64,000 nucleotides of DNA from Pseudomonas sp. MAG733B (GCF_036884845.1 NZ_CP145732.1:4154001-4218000), one strand, 5' to 3'; numbered from the stretch's first letter, positions 46,602 to 54,668 are shown. Notes: generated from the letters alone by a model not told the origin. A program made the numbers and translations.

Positions 46602-47159
46602 ATGACCGAGCATATCGTGCACTTTCACTGTCAGATCGACCAGGCAACGACCGAACGCTTCAGGGATTGTTGTCTTGAAGCGATCGATCAAGGCGCCACG
46701 TCGTTGCTGCTGAACCTGTCTACGTCCGGCGGCAGCACAAACTTCGGCTTTACCCTCTACACCTTTCTGAAGTCGTTGCCTGTGCCACTGTGTGCGATCA
46801 ACGCCGGAAACATCGAGTCGATGGGCATCATCATGTTTCTGGCTGCGGGACGCCGCATCACTTCACCGCATTCGCGCTTCCTGATTCACCCGATGAACTG
46901 GTATTTCAGCCAGAAATCCGTTGACCACCAACGCCTGCGCGAATACCTGTCGAGCCTCGACAACGACCTCGCACGCTATGTCCAGATTTACTCGCTGGAA
47001 ACCGCTGATGCGGCGACCAAACTCGATATTTTCCACTGCCTGTCAGCCGAGGAAAAAGTGATCGCCGCGCACGAGTCCCTGGCCTACGGCATTGCCCACG
47101 AGATGAAGCAGATGGTCTTCGCCGACGATGTCAAACACTGGAAAGTCAGTGGTGGATGA
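46602..47159 (+). CDS. ClpP-like protease (orphan)
   Basis: 185 residues with a ClpP/crotonase fold. The candidate nucleophile serine is in NIESMGIIMFLAAG, the histidine in RFLIHPMNWYFS, and the oxyanion strand precursor is LSTSGGSTNFGFTLY. The sequence differs from the housekeeping ClpP (GxASSMG replaced by NIESMG), and the N-terminal axial loop seems short. No ClpX or ClpA partner lies in the window, so it may act alone, be part of a mixed ring, or be a degenerate member. Its stop is five bases from the convergent dehydrogenase. Confidence 0.82.
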   Translation: MTEHIVHFHCQIDQATTERFRDCCLEAIDQGATSLLLNLSTSGGSTNFGFTLYTFLKSLPVPLCAINAGNIESMGIIMFLAAGRRITSPHSRFLIHPMNWYFSQKSVDHQRLREYLSSLDNDLARYVQIYSLETADAATKLDIFHCLSAEEKVIAAHESLAYGIAHEMKQMVFADDVKHWKVSGG

Positions 47160-47164
47160 TCAGC

Positions 47165-48406
47165 CTACAAACTGGGAACCCCGCGATCGGCGAACACCAC
47201 ACCCGGTTCAATTGACTCAGTCAACGGTTCCACTGGCGCGCCGGGAATCAGTATGACCTTGCGGCAGTCCTCCTGGCGTTTGTCGAATATTTCATAGCCT
47301 TGGGCGACGTTCTCCAGGGACATTCTGTGAGTGATGATTTCCTCAGGACGCAGATGACCCAGTTCAATATGCTCAAGCAGTTCGGGCAGATACCGTTGCA
47401 CGTGCGTCTGGCCCATCTTGAATGTCAGCCCTTTATCGAACGCATCTCCGAACAGAAAGCCATGGATGAATCCCGCGTAGACCCCCGGCACACTCACCAC
47501 GCCACCGCGCCTTACAGCGGCAATGCATTGGCGCAACGCTTTACCGCTACTGCCTTCTAGTTTCAGCGTCGCCAGCACGGTTTCGGTCGTGCTGCCCTTG
47601 GCTTCGAAGCCCACCGCATCGATCACCGCGTCCACGCCGCGCATACCCGGTGTCTGCCGAATCAAGGAGTCAGCCGGATCATCATCGTCATCGAAGTTGA
47701 TCGGGATGACTCCGTAGGTTTTCCTGGCATAGGCGAGTCGGTATTCATGGTGATCAATCATGAAGATCTGTTCGGCGCCGAGCATTCGCGCGCACGCTGC
47801 GCTCAACAACCCAACCGGCCCGGCGCCGAAAATCGCCAGACTCGACCCTTTGCCGATCTGCGCATTGATCACCGCCTGCCAGGCGGTAGGCAGAATGTCG
47901 GATAGAAAAAGCACCTTTTCGTCTGCCAGCGTGCCAGGCACCTTGAACGGCCCGGTGTTGGCTTTCGGCACCCGGACCAGTTCGGCCTGCCCCCCGGGAA
48001 TGCCTCCATACAACCGGCTGTAGCCAAATAATGCGGCACCCGGCGGGATGGATTTCTTGTTCAGATTGGCACCGCGTCCGTCGTTGGTGGTTTCGCAGGC
48101 GGCGTACAGTTGCTGCTGGCAAAAGAAACAGTCACCACAAGCAATGACAAAAGGAATGACGACGCGATCCCCGCGTTGCACCTGGGTCACCGAACGCCCG
48201 GTGTCTTCGACGATGCCCATGAATTCATGGCCGAAAATGTCGCCGTGTTCGACGGTGGGAATCTTGCCGCGATACAGGTGCAGATCGGAACCGCAAATTG
48301 CAGTGGCCGTGACACGCAAAATAATGTCGTCGGGTTGCTCGATGATCGGATCCGGAACGGTTTCAATCCTGACCTTGTGGGCGCCGTGGTAAGTCATTGC
48401 TCGCAT
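47165..48406 (-). CDS. Zinc-dependent alcohol dehydrogenase (second, formaldehyde dehydrogenase-like)
   Basis: 413 residues. Catalytic zinc ligands are in [10 protein letters not shown] and FGHEFMGIV, and structural zinc cysteines in [15 protein letters not shown]. Cofactor motif: [11 protein letters not shown] with an acidic DHH after the second strand, favouring NAD. A characteristic acidic loop ([15 protein letters not shown]) and a C-terminal extension of about 25 residues distinguish it from the paralogue at 16751-17905. GAGGAG lies close before the ATG. Substrate unknown; the context is again stress genes. Confidence 0.88.
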   Translation of the reverse strand: MRAMTYHGAHKVRIETVPDPIIEQPDDIILRVTATAICGSDLHLYRGKIPTVEHGDIFGHEFMGIVEDTGRSVTQVQRGDRVVIPFVIACGDCFFCQQQLYAACETTNDGRGANLNKKSIPPGAALFGYSRLYGGIPGGQAELVRVPKANTGPFKVPGTLADEKVLFLSDILPTAWQAVINAQIGKGSSLAIFGAGPVGLLSAACARMLGAEQIFMIDHHEYRLAYARKTYGVIPINFDDDDDPADSLIRQTPGMRGVDAVIDAVGFEAKGSTTETVLATLKLEGSSGKALRQCIAAVRRGGVVSVPGVYAGFIHGFLFGDAFDKGLTFKMGQTHVQRYLPELLEHIELGHLRPEEIITHRMSLENVAQGYEIFDKRQEDCRKVILIPGAPVEPLTESIEPGVVFADRGVPSL

Positions 48407-48518
48407 GTCGTCACTCCTCGGTTAACGTAGAGATCGCTTTTGAATAAGGGCAATGACCTGCGAACAACGGTTCCTTTTCCATTGATGGCAACTGATCAAT
48501 GGTTGTTGCCGTTGTCGA

Positions 48519-48965
48519 TCAGTTTTCTCGCGCAATGATGGAGATCTTGCCGTTACGCTCAATGATCGCGAACTTGATCTCTTCCAGCTTCTCGATTCCC
48601 TGGCTGGAGCGCGCGGCCTCCATGACGTCGGCTTCCACCAGGCGAGCGTGACGCAGGCGCCGATGCAGGAGCTTGCCGTTTTCCACGATAATCGTGGGTT
48701 CACCGTCAATCAGCCGTGATAACCATCCCGAACGCTGCTTGAGCAACGAGAGCCCGACGTCGATGGCGATCAAAGTCACAATCACCAGCATCGAATTGGT
48801 CAGCGAAAAATCATCCCCAAGCAACGCTTGCTGGGTTGCCTCGCCAATCATCATCAACAAGACAAAGTCAAAGGTCGTCAGCTCGGCCAATGAACGTCGG
48901 CCGGCAATCTTGAACAGCACCATGAGCGCCATATACATCGCTGCCGCACGCAATACTGAATCCAT
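48519..48965 (-). CDS. DUF421 (YetF-like) membrane protein
   Basis: 148 residues. The N-terminal half has two or three hydrophobic segments (AAAMYMALMVLFKIAG, DFVLLMMIGEATQQALLG). The C-terminal soluble part has GEPTIIVENGKLLHRRLRHARL and the final AIIERNGKISII, the usual DUF421 pattern. Third gene of a tight minus-strand operon with CinA and an unknown anchored protein (gaps of 6 and 7 bases). Function unknown; the family is often part of stress regulons. Confidence 0.85.
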   Translation of the reverse strand: MDSVLRAAAMYMALMVLFKIAGRRSLAELTTFDFVLLMMIGEATQQALLGDDFSLTNSMLVIVTLIAIDVGLSLLKQRSGWLSRLIDGEPTIIVENGKLLHRRLRHARLVEADVMEAARSSQGIEKLEEIKFAIIERNGKISIIAREN

Positions 48966-48972
48966 AGGTCAC

Positions 48973-49491
48973 CTAGGGGAAAATGAACTGATCGAGTTTC
49001 ACGTCACTGGTGCCGGGCAAAACGATGCGGCTGTGGAACAACCCAAGGCCATCCCCTCGCAGAGTGAGGAATAAATCCGCCTGTCCTTGGGTATCGGTCT
49101 GTACCCATAACCGAATGCCTTGAGCAGAACTGCGGGTGCGCGCCGGCTCAGGCTGAAGCGTCTCGATGCTGAAACCCTCCAGGATCTCCCCGGCCAGTTC
49201 CAGCTCGACAGTGGATTCCGGGGAGCCGCTGACACTGATTTTCATGGAGTTGGTCGAGCCGTTGCGGTGGAACATCTCGTATTCCACTCTGACCCTGCCG
49301 TCCTCGCTGCGAACATCTCTGGAGCTCAGGACTCCGCGAGAAAACAGGCCCATCAAACCCAATACCATCAGTAAAACCAGCAGATACCACCCGCAGCGCT
49401 CAAAGCGCCAGACCCTCAACTGGTACGCCATGTCCTCGCGTACGGGGTATTTACGACTGTGCAAGTCCGGATGTTCGGCATCGTCGTTCAT
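48973..49491 (-). CDS. Hypothetical membrane-anchored protein
   Basis: 172 residues, family not recognised. It has a charged cytoplasmic N-terminus, one hydrophobic helix (GWYLLVLLMVLGLMGLFSRG), then a beta-rich extracytoplasmic domain (VRVEYEMFHRNGSTNSMKIS, then VELELAGEILEGFSIETLQ, then RIVLPGTSDVKL). There are no cysteines beyond the membrane helix and no catalytic motif. It sits between CinA and DUF421 genes and is probably translated from the same mRNA. Confidence 0.68.
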   Translation of the reverse strand: MNDDAEHPDLHSRKYPVREDMAYQLRVWRFERCGWYLLVLLMVLGLMGLFSRGVLSSRDVRSEDGRVRVEYEMFHRNGSTNSMKISVSGSPESTVELELAGEILEGFSIETLQPEPARTRSSAQGIRLWVQTDTQGQADLFLTLRGDGLGLFHSRIVLPGTSDVKLDQFIFP

Positions 49492-49497
49492 TACGTT

Positions 49498-49998
49498 TCA
49501 ACCTTGCTCGCCAAGGAGCGCGCGGCGATGGAAATGCGGCAGCCATTGCATGGCGTACTCGGTTGCTTCCGTTTGCACCTGACAGCGAGTACCGAAAAAC
49601 CGGTGCTCATGGCTGAACACGCAACGCTCCCCACGCGACTGGAAAGCCCACGCAAAGCAGATGGTGCCTGCGGGAATACCGTCGATATCCTCCGGACCTA
49701 GAATCCCGGTTGTGGCGATGGCGGCATTGGCGGTGCTGTCTCGCAGGGCACCCATCGCCATCTCCCTGGCGACCTCCACACTCGTCAGGTTGAAGGTTTC
49801 GATGGTGCGCGGATTGACGTGCAAAACACGTTGCTTGGCCTGCGGTGAATACACCACGTAACCGCACTCGATGAACTCACCGCTGCCTTCGATCCCGGAC
49901 AATAGCGTCACGATTTTTCCGGCAGTGCAGGACTCGGCAGTGGTCAGCAACAAGGCGTTTTCGCGCAGGTAGTCAACAGTATCTTCAGCGATAGACAT
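49498..49998 (-). CDS. CinA family protein (nicotinamide-nucleotide amidohydrolase domain)
   Basis: 166 residues, corresponding to the CinA C-terminal (PncC-like) domain only. The core motif LLTTAESCTAGKIVTLLSGIEGSGEF contains the active-site serine region, followed by GYVVYSPQAKQRVL and ATTGILGPEDIDGIPAGTICFAW. Members deamidate NMN to NaMN. First gene of the three-gene operon. Pseudomonas usually has a separate housekeeping copy, so this could be the stress paralogue; that cannot be checked here. Confidence 0.86.
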   Translation of the reverse strand: MSIAEDTVDYLRENALLLTTAESCTAGKIVTLLSGIEGSGEFIECGYVVYSPQAKQRVLHVNPRTIETFNLTSVEVAREMAMGALRDSTANAAIATTGILGPEDIDGIPAGTICFAWAFQSRGERCVFSHEHRFFGTRCQVQTEATEYAMQWLPHFHRRALLGEQG

Positions 49999-50064
49999 GA
50001 GCGGAACTCACGATGTTATTGCTCGATTGACAGGTGAAGACGCCGAACATTCCAAGAGAACGCT

Positions 50065-50313
50065 TCAGTGATAATCCTCTCCGGCGACTGCACGCAGATA
50101 GGCTTGATCTGCTTCCATTCGCAGATCTCGCCACTCAGTCCAGGTAACGATACCCAGCCGATCCATCTCGTCGGACTGACGAAGCAGTTCGTCGTGGTAG
50201 GCGTCAGGACAGTCCATACGCAACTGTCTGTTTTCCAGAGCGCGATGCCAGGCATCAAGGGCACGCAGTCTCACCTCTTGAGCAGGTGTCAGCAGGTCTT
50301 TGAAGGCGTTCAT
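50065..50313 (-). CDS. Small conserved-looking hypothetical protein (82 residues)
   Basis: An all-helical acidic protein: MNAFKDLLTPAQEVRLRALD, AWHRALENRQLRMDCPDAYH, DELLRQSDEMDRLGIVTWTE, then DQAYLRAVAGEDYH. It looks like a Pseudomonas small protein of unknown function that I have seen beside stress genes. The start at 50313 is chosen over 50370 because the preceding residues look non-conserved. No partner or motif assigned. Confidence 0.65.
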   Translation of the reverse strand: MNAFKDLLTPAQEVRLRALDAWHRALENRQLRMDCPDAYHDELLRQSDEMDRLGIVTWTEWRDLRMEADQAYLRAVAGEDYH

Positions 50314-50447
50314 CACATTGGCCCACCCGGATATTTCTTGGTGGAGCAGTCGGTTTCGGAATAGGTTCACAACGTCTGACGAGAAGTCGCCGAATTTCCG
50401 CTCGACTATAGAATCGACCGCCCCAAAGGCCTTTCAGTCAGCTCGAT

Positions 50448-50475
50448 GGAACATTGCGTAAAGTCCATGCTCTAT
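50448..50475 (+). promoter_or_regulatory. ECF/AlgU-like promoter, twin of the SDR promoter
   Basis: GGAAC at 50448-50452 and TCTAT at 50471-50475 are separated by 18 bases, the AlgU spacing. CGATGGAACATTG and CTCTATCGCAACA match the SDR promoter at 26700-26737 exactly, with a different spacer. The predicted start lies at about 50481-50483, on the ATG at 50482. Confidence 0.55.
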
Positions 50476-50481
50476 CGCAAC

Positions 50482-50823
50482 ATGAATCCCACTACACCTG
50501 ATGGTCGCTATTTCGTCGTCAACGGTCAGTTGTGGCGCTGTTCCAATCCATCGCTGACTGAAGACGTTCGCCAACGCCTCGTAAACGATCTCATGGCTGC
50601 ACGACGTGAGGTCAAGGCTGCGAAGGCCACGGGCGATTCCGACCAGATAAAACTGGCCAGGATTCAAATACAGGAAGCCAAAGTCGCGCTAGGAGAGCGA
50701 GGCCCTGTCTGGTGGGAAGATGGCAGCCCAGACCTCAACAGGCGACAAGTTCTCAACACGCCCTACGCGCAGTGGTACCGCTCGTTGAGTAAGCCCCCGG
50801 CTACTGATCTTGCCCGGCAGTGA
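50482..50823 (+). CDS. Conserved hypothetical protein (113 residues), probably leaderless
   Basis: A small soluble protein starting MNPTTPDGRYFVVNGQLWRC and containing DLMAARREVKAAKATGD, then ALGERGPVWWEDGSPD and LNTPYAQWYRSL. It resembles a widespread proteobacterial family of unknown function; the GRYFVVxGxLWR and GERGPVWW blocks are the typical marks. Upstream in-frame ATGs (50446, 50467) lie within the promoter, so 50482 is favoured. That codon coincides with the predicted transcript start, and there is no ribosome site, so the mRNA may be leaderless. Confidence 0.75.
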   Translation: MNPTTPDGRYFVVNGQLWRCSNPSLTEDVRQRLVNDLMAARREVKAAKATGDSDQIKLARIQIQEAKVALGERGPVWWEDGSPDLNRRQVLNTPYAQWYRSLSKPPATDLARQ

Positions 50824-50844
50824 CAGACCAGCACCTTTTTTATG

Positions 50845-50876
50845 CGAAAAAGCCCTGACTATGCAGGGCTTTTTCG
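50845..50876. terminator. Bidirectional intrinsic terminator
   Basis: CGAAAAAGCCCTG and CAGGGCTTTTTCG form a perfect 13-bp stem with a 6-base loop, with U-tracts on both strands. It separates the 113-residue gene from the convergent MFS gene. Confidence 0.9.
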
Positions 50877-50903
50877 TCTTCGGGAGTTGGTGGCCGAGAC
50901 CTC

Positions 50904-52220
50904 TTACTCAGTCACCCCCACAATGTGCTCAGGAGCAGGCTCGGCACTGCCGATCGGTGCGTTGAGCAACAGGTAGTACGCCAGCGCCGAGCACAGCGCC
51001 ACCACAGCACTGATCATGAACGCGGTGTTGAACGAGCCCGAGTACTGGATGCTGAAACCGGTGACGATTGGCGCGACGGAGCCCGCGATGTAGCCGCCGA
51101 AGTTCTGGATCGAACCGAACGAGGCGACACGGCGGCTATCGACGATGGTGTTGACGATCATCCATGCAGTGGCACTGGCCATGTTGATGCTGAACAGCGC
51201 GAGGCACAGCAGGATGATGCAACCGGTCAGGCCGGTGACAAACGACAGCGGCAAGGTGAACAGCGCGGCCAGTACCAGGCCGGTGATCACGCCGAACTTG
51301 CGGCTGGCGAGGATGCTCATGCCACGGCGGACCAACATGTCGCAGAAACGCCCGGCGACGATAGTGCCCACCGCGCCGAAACCATAGGCCAGCGACACCA
51401 GCCACGCGGTCTTGTACAGGTTCATGCCGTGCTCGCGTTCGAAGTAACCCGGCAACCAGGTCAGGTGCAGCCACAGCATGTAGATCACACCCATGAAGCC
51501 CAGTACCGCGCCCCAGGTGCTGCGGTGTTTGAACAGGTCGAGCCAGCCGGCAAAGTACGAGACCTTCGGTGCCTGCGAATCGACGGCTTGCACCTGAGCT
51601 TTTTTCTCGGTCGGCAACGGTTTGCCTTCAGCCGCGAGTTCGGCCAGGTACTGCGCCTTGCTCTTGTAGAAGGTCAGCCAGCACAAGGCCAGGACGATAC
51701 CGATGGCGCCGGTGATGATGAACATTCCGCGCCAGCCGAAGTTGACCATGAACAGCGTCAGCAACGGCGGCGCCAGGCATGGGCCCAGGCAAGTCGACGA
51801 CCAGACGATCCCGGTCGGTGTGCCGCGCTCGTTGGCATCGAACCATTCGGACAAGGCTTTGGCCGCCGAAGGAAACATCGGAGCCTCGCCAATCCCCAGC
51901 AGCACGCGCAGGCCCATGAAGCCGGCGAAGCTGTTGACCATGCCGAACGTCGACTGCGCCACCGACCAGGCCAGCAACGACGCGCCCAGTGCAATCTTGC
52001 TGCCCAAGCGGTCGATGATCAGGCCCATCGGCAACTGCGCAAACGCGTAGGCGATGGAGAAAGCCGACAACAGAATGCCCATTTGCGAAGGGCTGATCAT
52101 CATGTCCTTCTGGATCGAGGTGTTGGCAATCGACAGCGCACTGCGGTCCAGATAATTGACGATGCCAATCAGTAGCAGGAAGACAACCGTGATGCTTTGA
52201 TACTTCTTCAGTGAGTTCAT
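50904..52220 (-). CDS. MFS transporter, ACS family, probable sugar-acid permease (second)
   Basis: 438 residues, 12 hydrophobic segments. Helix 1 (VVFLLLIGIVNYLDRSALSIA), AFAQLPMGLIIDRLGSK and LGIGEAPMFPSAAKALSEWF are ACS marks, in the glucarate/galactarate (GudP-like) branch. It is the last gene of the minus-strand operon that starts at 57833, 91 bases after the FAH gene. The substrate is presumably the same acid as that used by the GarD-like or fuconate-type dehydratase. Confidence 0.88.
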   Translation of the reverse strand: MNSLKKYQSITVVFLLLIGIVNYLDRSALSIANTSIQKDMMISPSQMGILLSAFSIAYAFAQLPMGLIIDRLGSKIALGASLLAWSVAQSTFGMVNSFAGFMGLRVLLGIGEAPMFPSAAKALSEWFDANERGTPTGIVWSSTCLGPCLAPPLLTLFMVNFGWRGMFIITGAIGIVLALCWLTFYKSKAQYLAELAAEGKPLPTEKKAQVQAVDSQAPKVSYFAGWLDLFKHRSTWGAVLGFMGVIYMLWLHLTWLPGYFEREHGMNLYKTAWLVSLAYGFGAVGTIVAGRFCDMLVRRGMSILASRKFGVITGLVLAALFTLPLSFVTGLTGCIILLCLALFSINMASATAWMIVNTIVDSRRVASFGSIQNFGGYIAGSVAPIVTGFSIQYSGSFNTAFMISAVVALCSALAYYLLLNAPIGSAEPAPEHIVGVTE

Positions 52221-52311
52221 CTGATGGCCTTTATTATTGTTGTTTCAGCGGTTGCAATACCGGTGCGATCCATCAACCGGTGACACACTCATCCGTGGGA
52301 GCCGACAAAAA

Positions 52312-53529
52312 TCAGGGTTGGCGCGCCGTCACCGCTGCCTCAAGCAGGCCGCGCCGGCTCAGACTGTCGATCAGCGAGCGCAGGCCGAAGTCCCATTGCG
52401 GCGCGTGGTCGCTGGTGGTCACGCGGTTGCTCAGGCTGCCCAATTGCGGGTTGCTGATTACCACCACATCGCCCAATTTGTGGGTGAAACCGTTGCCCGG
52501 TTGATCGCGATCCTGCTTGGGGGCGAACAAGGTACCGAGAAACAGCACCAGGCCGTCAGGATATTGATGGTTTTCGTTGAGCGTCTGCTGAACCAGGTCG
52601 AGCGGGTCGCGGCTGATCTGGCTCATGGAGCTGCGGCCCTCAAGGATGAAACCGTCCTGGCCTTCGACGCGCAAATCCACTTGCGCGTTACGTACGTCAT
52701 CCAGGTTGAAGGTTTCGTCGAACAGGCGCAGCAACGGACCCAGCGAGGTCGACGCGTTGTTGTCCTTGGCTTTGCCCAGCAACAGGGCACTGCGCCCTTC
52801 GAAGTCACGCAGGTTGACGTCGTTGCCGAGCATGGCGCCCTGAATGGTGCCGTTGCTCGATACCGCCAGCACCACTTCCGGTTCCGGGTTGTTCCAGCTC
52901 GACTTGGGGTGAATGCCAATGTCTGCGCCATGGCCGACGGACGACAGCGGCTGGGCCTTGGTGAAGATTTCGGCATCCGGGCCGATGCCCACTTCCAGAT
53001 ACTGCGACCACAAGCCCTGCTCCACCAGCACTTTGCGCAAGGCTTCAGCCTGGGCCGAGCCCGGGACGATTTGCGAAAGGTCGGCGCCAATGCGGCTGGC
53101 CAGGGTGTCGCGAATCGCGTCAGCCTTGGCCGGGTCACCCTTGGCCTGCTCTTCCACCACCCGCTCCAGCAGACTGGCGGCGAACGTCACGCCAGCAGCC
53201 TTGACTGCCTGCAAGTCAATCGGCGCCAGCAGCCATGGCAAGCTTTCGTCGCGGCGACTCGGGTCGCTGTTGTCCAGCAACGCCGGCAACTCGATCAAGG
53301 CCTCGGCCAAGGGCAACGCACGCAGATACGCCACCGGGTCTGCCACTTCAAGCAAGGCCGAGACGGTCGCGACATGGGCGCTGACATCGTGCACGGCGCC
53401 CGCCTTGACCAGCACCACGGCCGGTCCCTGGCCGGGCAGCCAGACACGCCCGACCCAGCTGCCGGTGTTGAAGACGGCGGCGTTGTTGCTCAGCGGCAGC
53501 GGTGCTTGTGCTCTCGAATCGTTTGTCAT
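52312..53529 (-). CDS. FAH-family 2-keto-3-deoxy acid dehydratase (XylX-like, paralogue)
   Basis: 405 residues, the same length as the paralogue at 32912-34129, and identical to it over most of the core by eye. Shared blocks include AGVTFAASLLERVVEEQAKG, WSQYLEVGIGPDAEIF and KSSWNNPEPEVVLAVSS (metal-binding glutamates), followed by LGNDVNLRDFEGRSA and LFLGTLFAPKQDRD. It probably dehydrates a 2-keto-3-deoxy-pentonate to 2-oxoglutarate semialdehyde. A REP element separates it from the upstream Ldh-family gene, so its expression may differ from that of the genes before it. Confidence 0.86.
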   Translation of the reverse strand: MTNDSRAQAPLPLSNNAAVFNTGSWVGRVWLPGQGPAVVLVKAGAVHDVSAHVATVSALLEVADPVAYLRALPLAEALIELPALLDNSDPSRRDESLPWLLAPIDLQAVKAAGVTFAASLLERVVEEQAKGDPAKADAIRDTLASRIGADLSQIVPGSAQAEALRKVLVEQGLWSQYLEVGIGPDAEIFTKAQPLSSVGHGADIGIHPKSSWNNPEPEVVLAVSSNGTIQGAMLGNDVNLRDFEGRSALLLGKAKDNNASTSLGPLLRLFDETFNLDDVRNAQVDLRVEGQDGFILEGRSSMSQISRDPLDLVQQTLNENHQYPDGLVLFLGTLFAPKQDRDQPGNGFTHKLGDVVVISNPQLGSLSNRVTTSDHAPQWDFGLRSLIDSLSRRGLLEAAVTARQP

Positions 53530-53550
53530 TTCTGCACTCTTGTTGTGTAT

Positions 53551-53600
53551 GTAGGAGCGAGCCTGCTCGCGAAAAACCTGAGAACACCGCGGGGTGTCAG
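53551..53600. repeat. Pseudomonas REP element
   Basis: GTAGGAGCGAGCCTGCTCGCG is the typical intergenic REP hairpin of fluorescent Pseudomonas (GCGAGC/GCTCGC stem), followed by ACACCGCGGGGTGT, a second small hairpin often found in these elements. It lies between the Ldh-family and FAH genes and touches the last codon of the former. Such elements can affect mRNA stability or gyrase binding. Confidence 0.82.
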
Positions 53601-54652
53601 GAAAGAGCTGGCAGCTGCAACTGCGCGGCGCTCTGGTTGAGGTCGTCGATCACTTTCTGCGACAGGCTCACCCCTTCGCGCAGGGCTTGCTCACGCAGCT
53701 TCAACCCGGCCTGACCCGGCAAACGCACCGGGCGCTCGGGGTCCACCGGGCGGCTGGCCAGGATCAGCTTGCTCAGGAACGAACTCTCGTCGGTGAAGGC
53801 ATCCAGCCCGCCGAAGAAACGCGGATCAATCACCACGGCCGTCGCCGATGCGCCCCATTGGTCCGGGCCGTCCTTGCGGCCATGACCGGCCAGCCCCGAG
53901 GTCAGGGCCTCGACCAGAATGGCCAGGGCAAAGCCTTTATGGCCGAAGGCCTGGCCACCCAGCGGCAAGATGCTGCCCGGTGGGGTGGTGAAGAAATCAG
54001 TCGGGTTGTCGCTCAACTGGCCTTCGTTGCTCATCAACACCGGGTGCGGCAGCGTGCTGCCGGCATCGCGGCATTGGCCGATCAATCCCAGGGTGACGGT
54101 GGACATGCTCACATCCAGCAGGATTGGCTCGCCCCGGGTCGGGATGCCTGCGGCAATCGGGTTGGGCGTGTAGATCGGGTCGATCCCGCCATGGGCGCAG
54201 ACCAAACCAACCGACGGGTCCGAGGAATACACCATGGCCACCAGGCCACGGTCGGTAAAGGGCTTCAGATAGGCGGCGAGGCAACCGATGTGCGAAGCGC
54301 GGCGCACCACGGCGATACCGATTCCCTGCGCCATGGCGCCCTTGGCCGCGCAGTCCAGGGCGCGACTGACGCAATACGGGCCGAGCACATAGTGGCCATC
54401 GAACAGCGCCGAAATGCCGCTGTCGGAGACCTGTTCCAGTAACCCGGCACTGGCCTTGACCTGCCCGCTGAGCACGCCGCCGAGATAGCGGCTCACCAGG
54501 TTGAGGCCGTGGGTGCGATGGCCCAGCAGCTCACCTTCGAGCAGCACCCGGGTCACCACTTGGGCGACCTCGGCATCGGCCCCGGCCTTTTCGAACAGTT
54601 GCTCGACGAACGCGGTCAGCGTTTGTACGTCGTAGCGTTTTGCTTCCGTCAT
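53597..54652 (-). CDS. Ldh family oxidoreductase (malate/L-lactate dehydrogenase superfamily)
   Basis: 351 residues. NAD(P)H-dependent reduction of a 2-oxo or 2-imino acid, or the reverse. The family marks are LLEGELLGHRTHGLNLVSRY (the active-site histidine), VRRASHIGCLAAYL, YTPNPIAAGIPTRGEP and QAFGHKGFALAILVEAL. Relatives act on 2,3-diketogulonate, ureidoglycolate, malate or cyclic imino acids. The ATG at 54652 has GGAG at normal spacing; the longer frame enters the upstream gene. In this operon it may reduce or oxidise a sugar-acid intermediate; the substrate is not predictable. Confidence 0.85.
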   Translation of the reverse strand: MTEAKRYDVQTLTAFVEQLFEKAGADAEVAQVVTRVLLEGELLGHRTHGLNLVSRYLGGVLSGQVKASAGLLEQVSDSGISALFDGHYVLGPYCVSRALDCAAKGAMAQGIGIAVVRRASHIGCLAAYLKPFTDRGLVAMVYSSDPSVGLVCAHGGIDPIYTPNPIAAGIPTRGEPILLDVSMSTVTLGLIGQCRDAGSTLPHPVLMSNEGQLSDNPTDFFTTPPGSILPLGGQAFGHKGFALAILVEALTSGLAGHGRKDGPDQWGASATAVVIDPRFFGGLDAFTDESSFLSKLILASRPVDPERPVRLPGQAGLKLREQALREGVSLSQKVIDDLNQSAAQLQLPALS

Positions 54653-54668
54653 GCTTGCTGCTCCGTAT

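Noticed and set aside
48479..48502. CCATTGAT/ATCAATGG inverted repeat after the DUF421 gene
   Set aside because: An 8-bp AT-rich stem without a T-tract on either strand; not convincing as a terminator.
50925..52175. Long open frame (416 codons) on the plus strand opposite the second MFS gene
   Set aside because: Composition is an antisense shadow (His/Gln/Arg-rich, no domain), and the minus strand encodes a clear MFS permease.
52237..53640. Long plus-strand frame (467 codons) opposite the FAH gene
   Set aside because: Low-complexity Gln/Arg/Val-rich shadow without a start site or motif.
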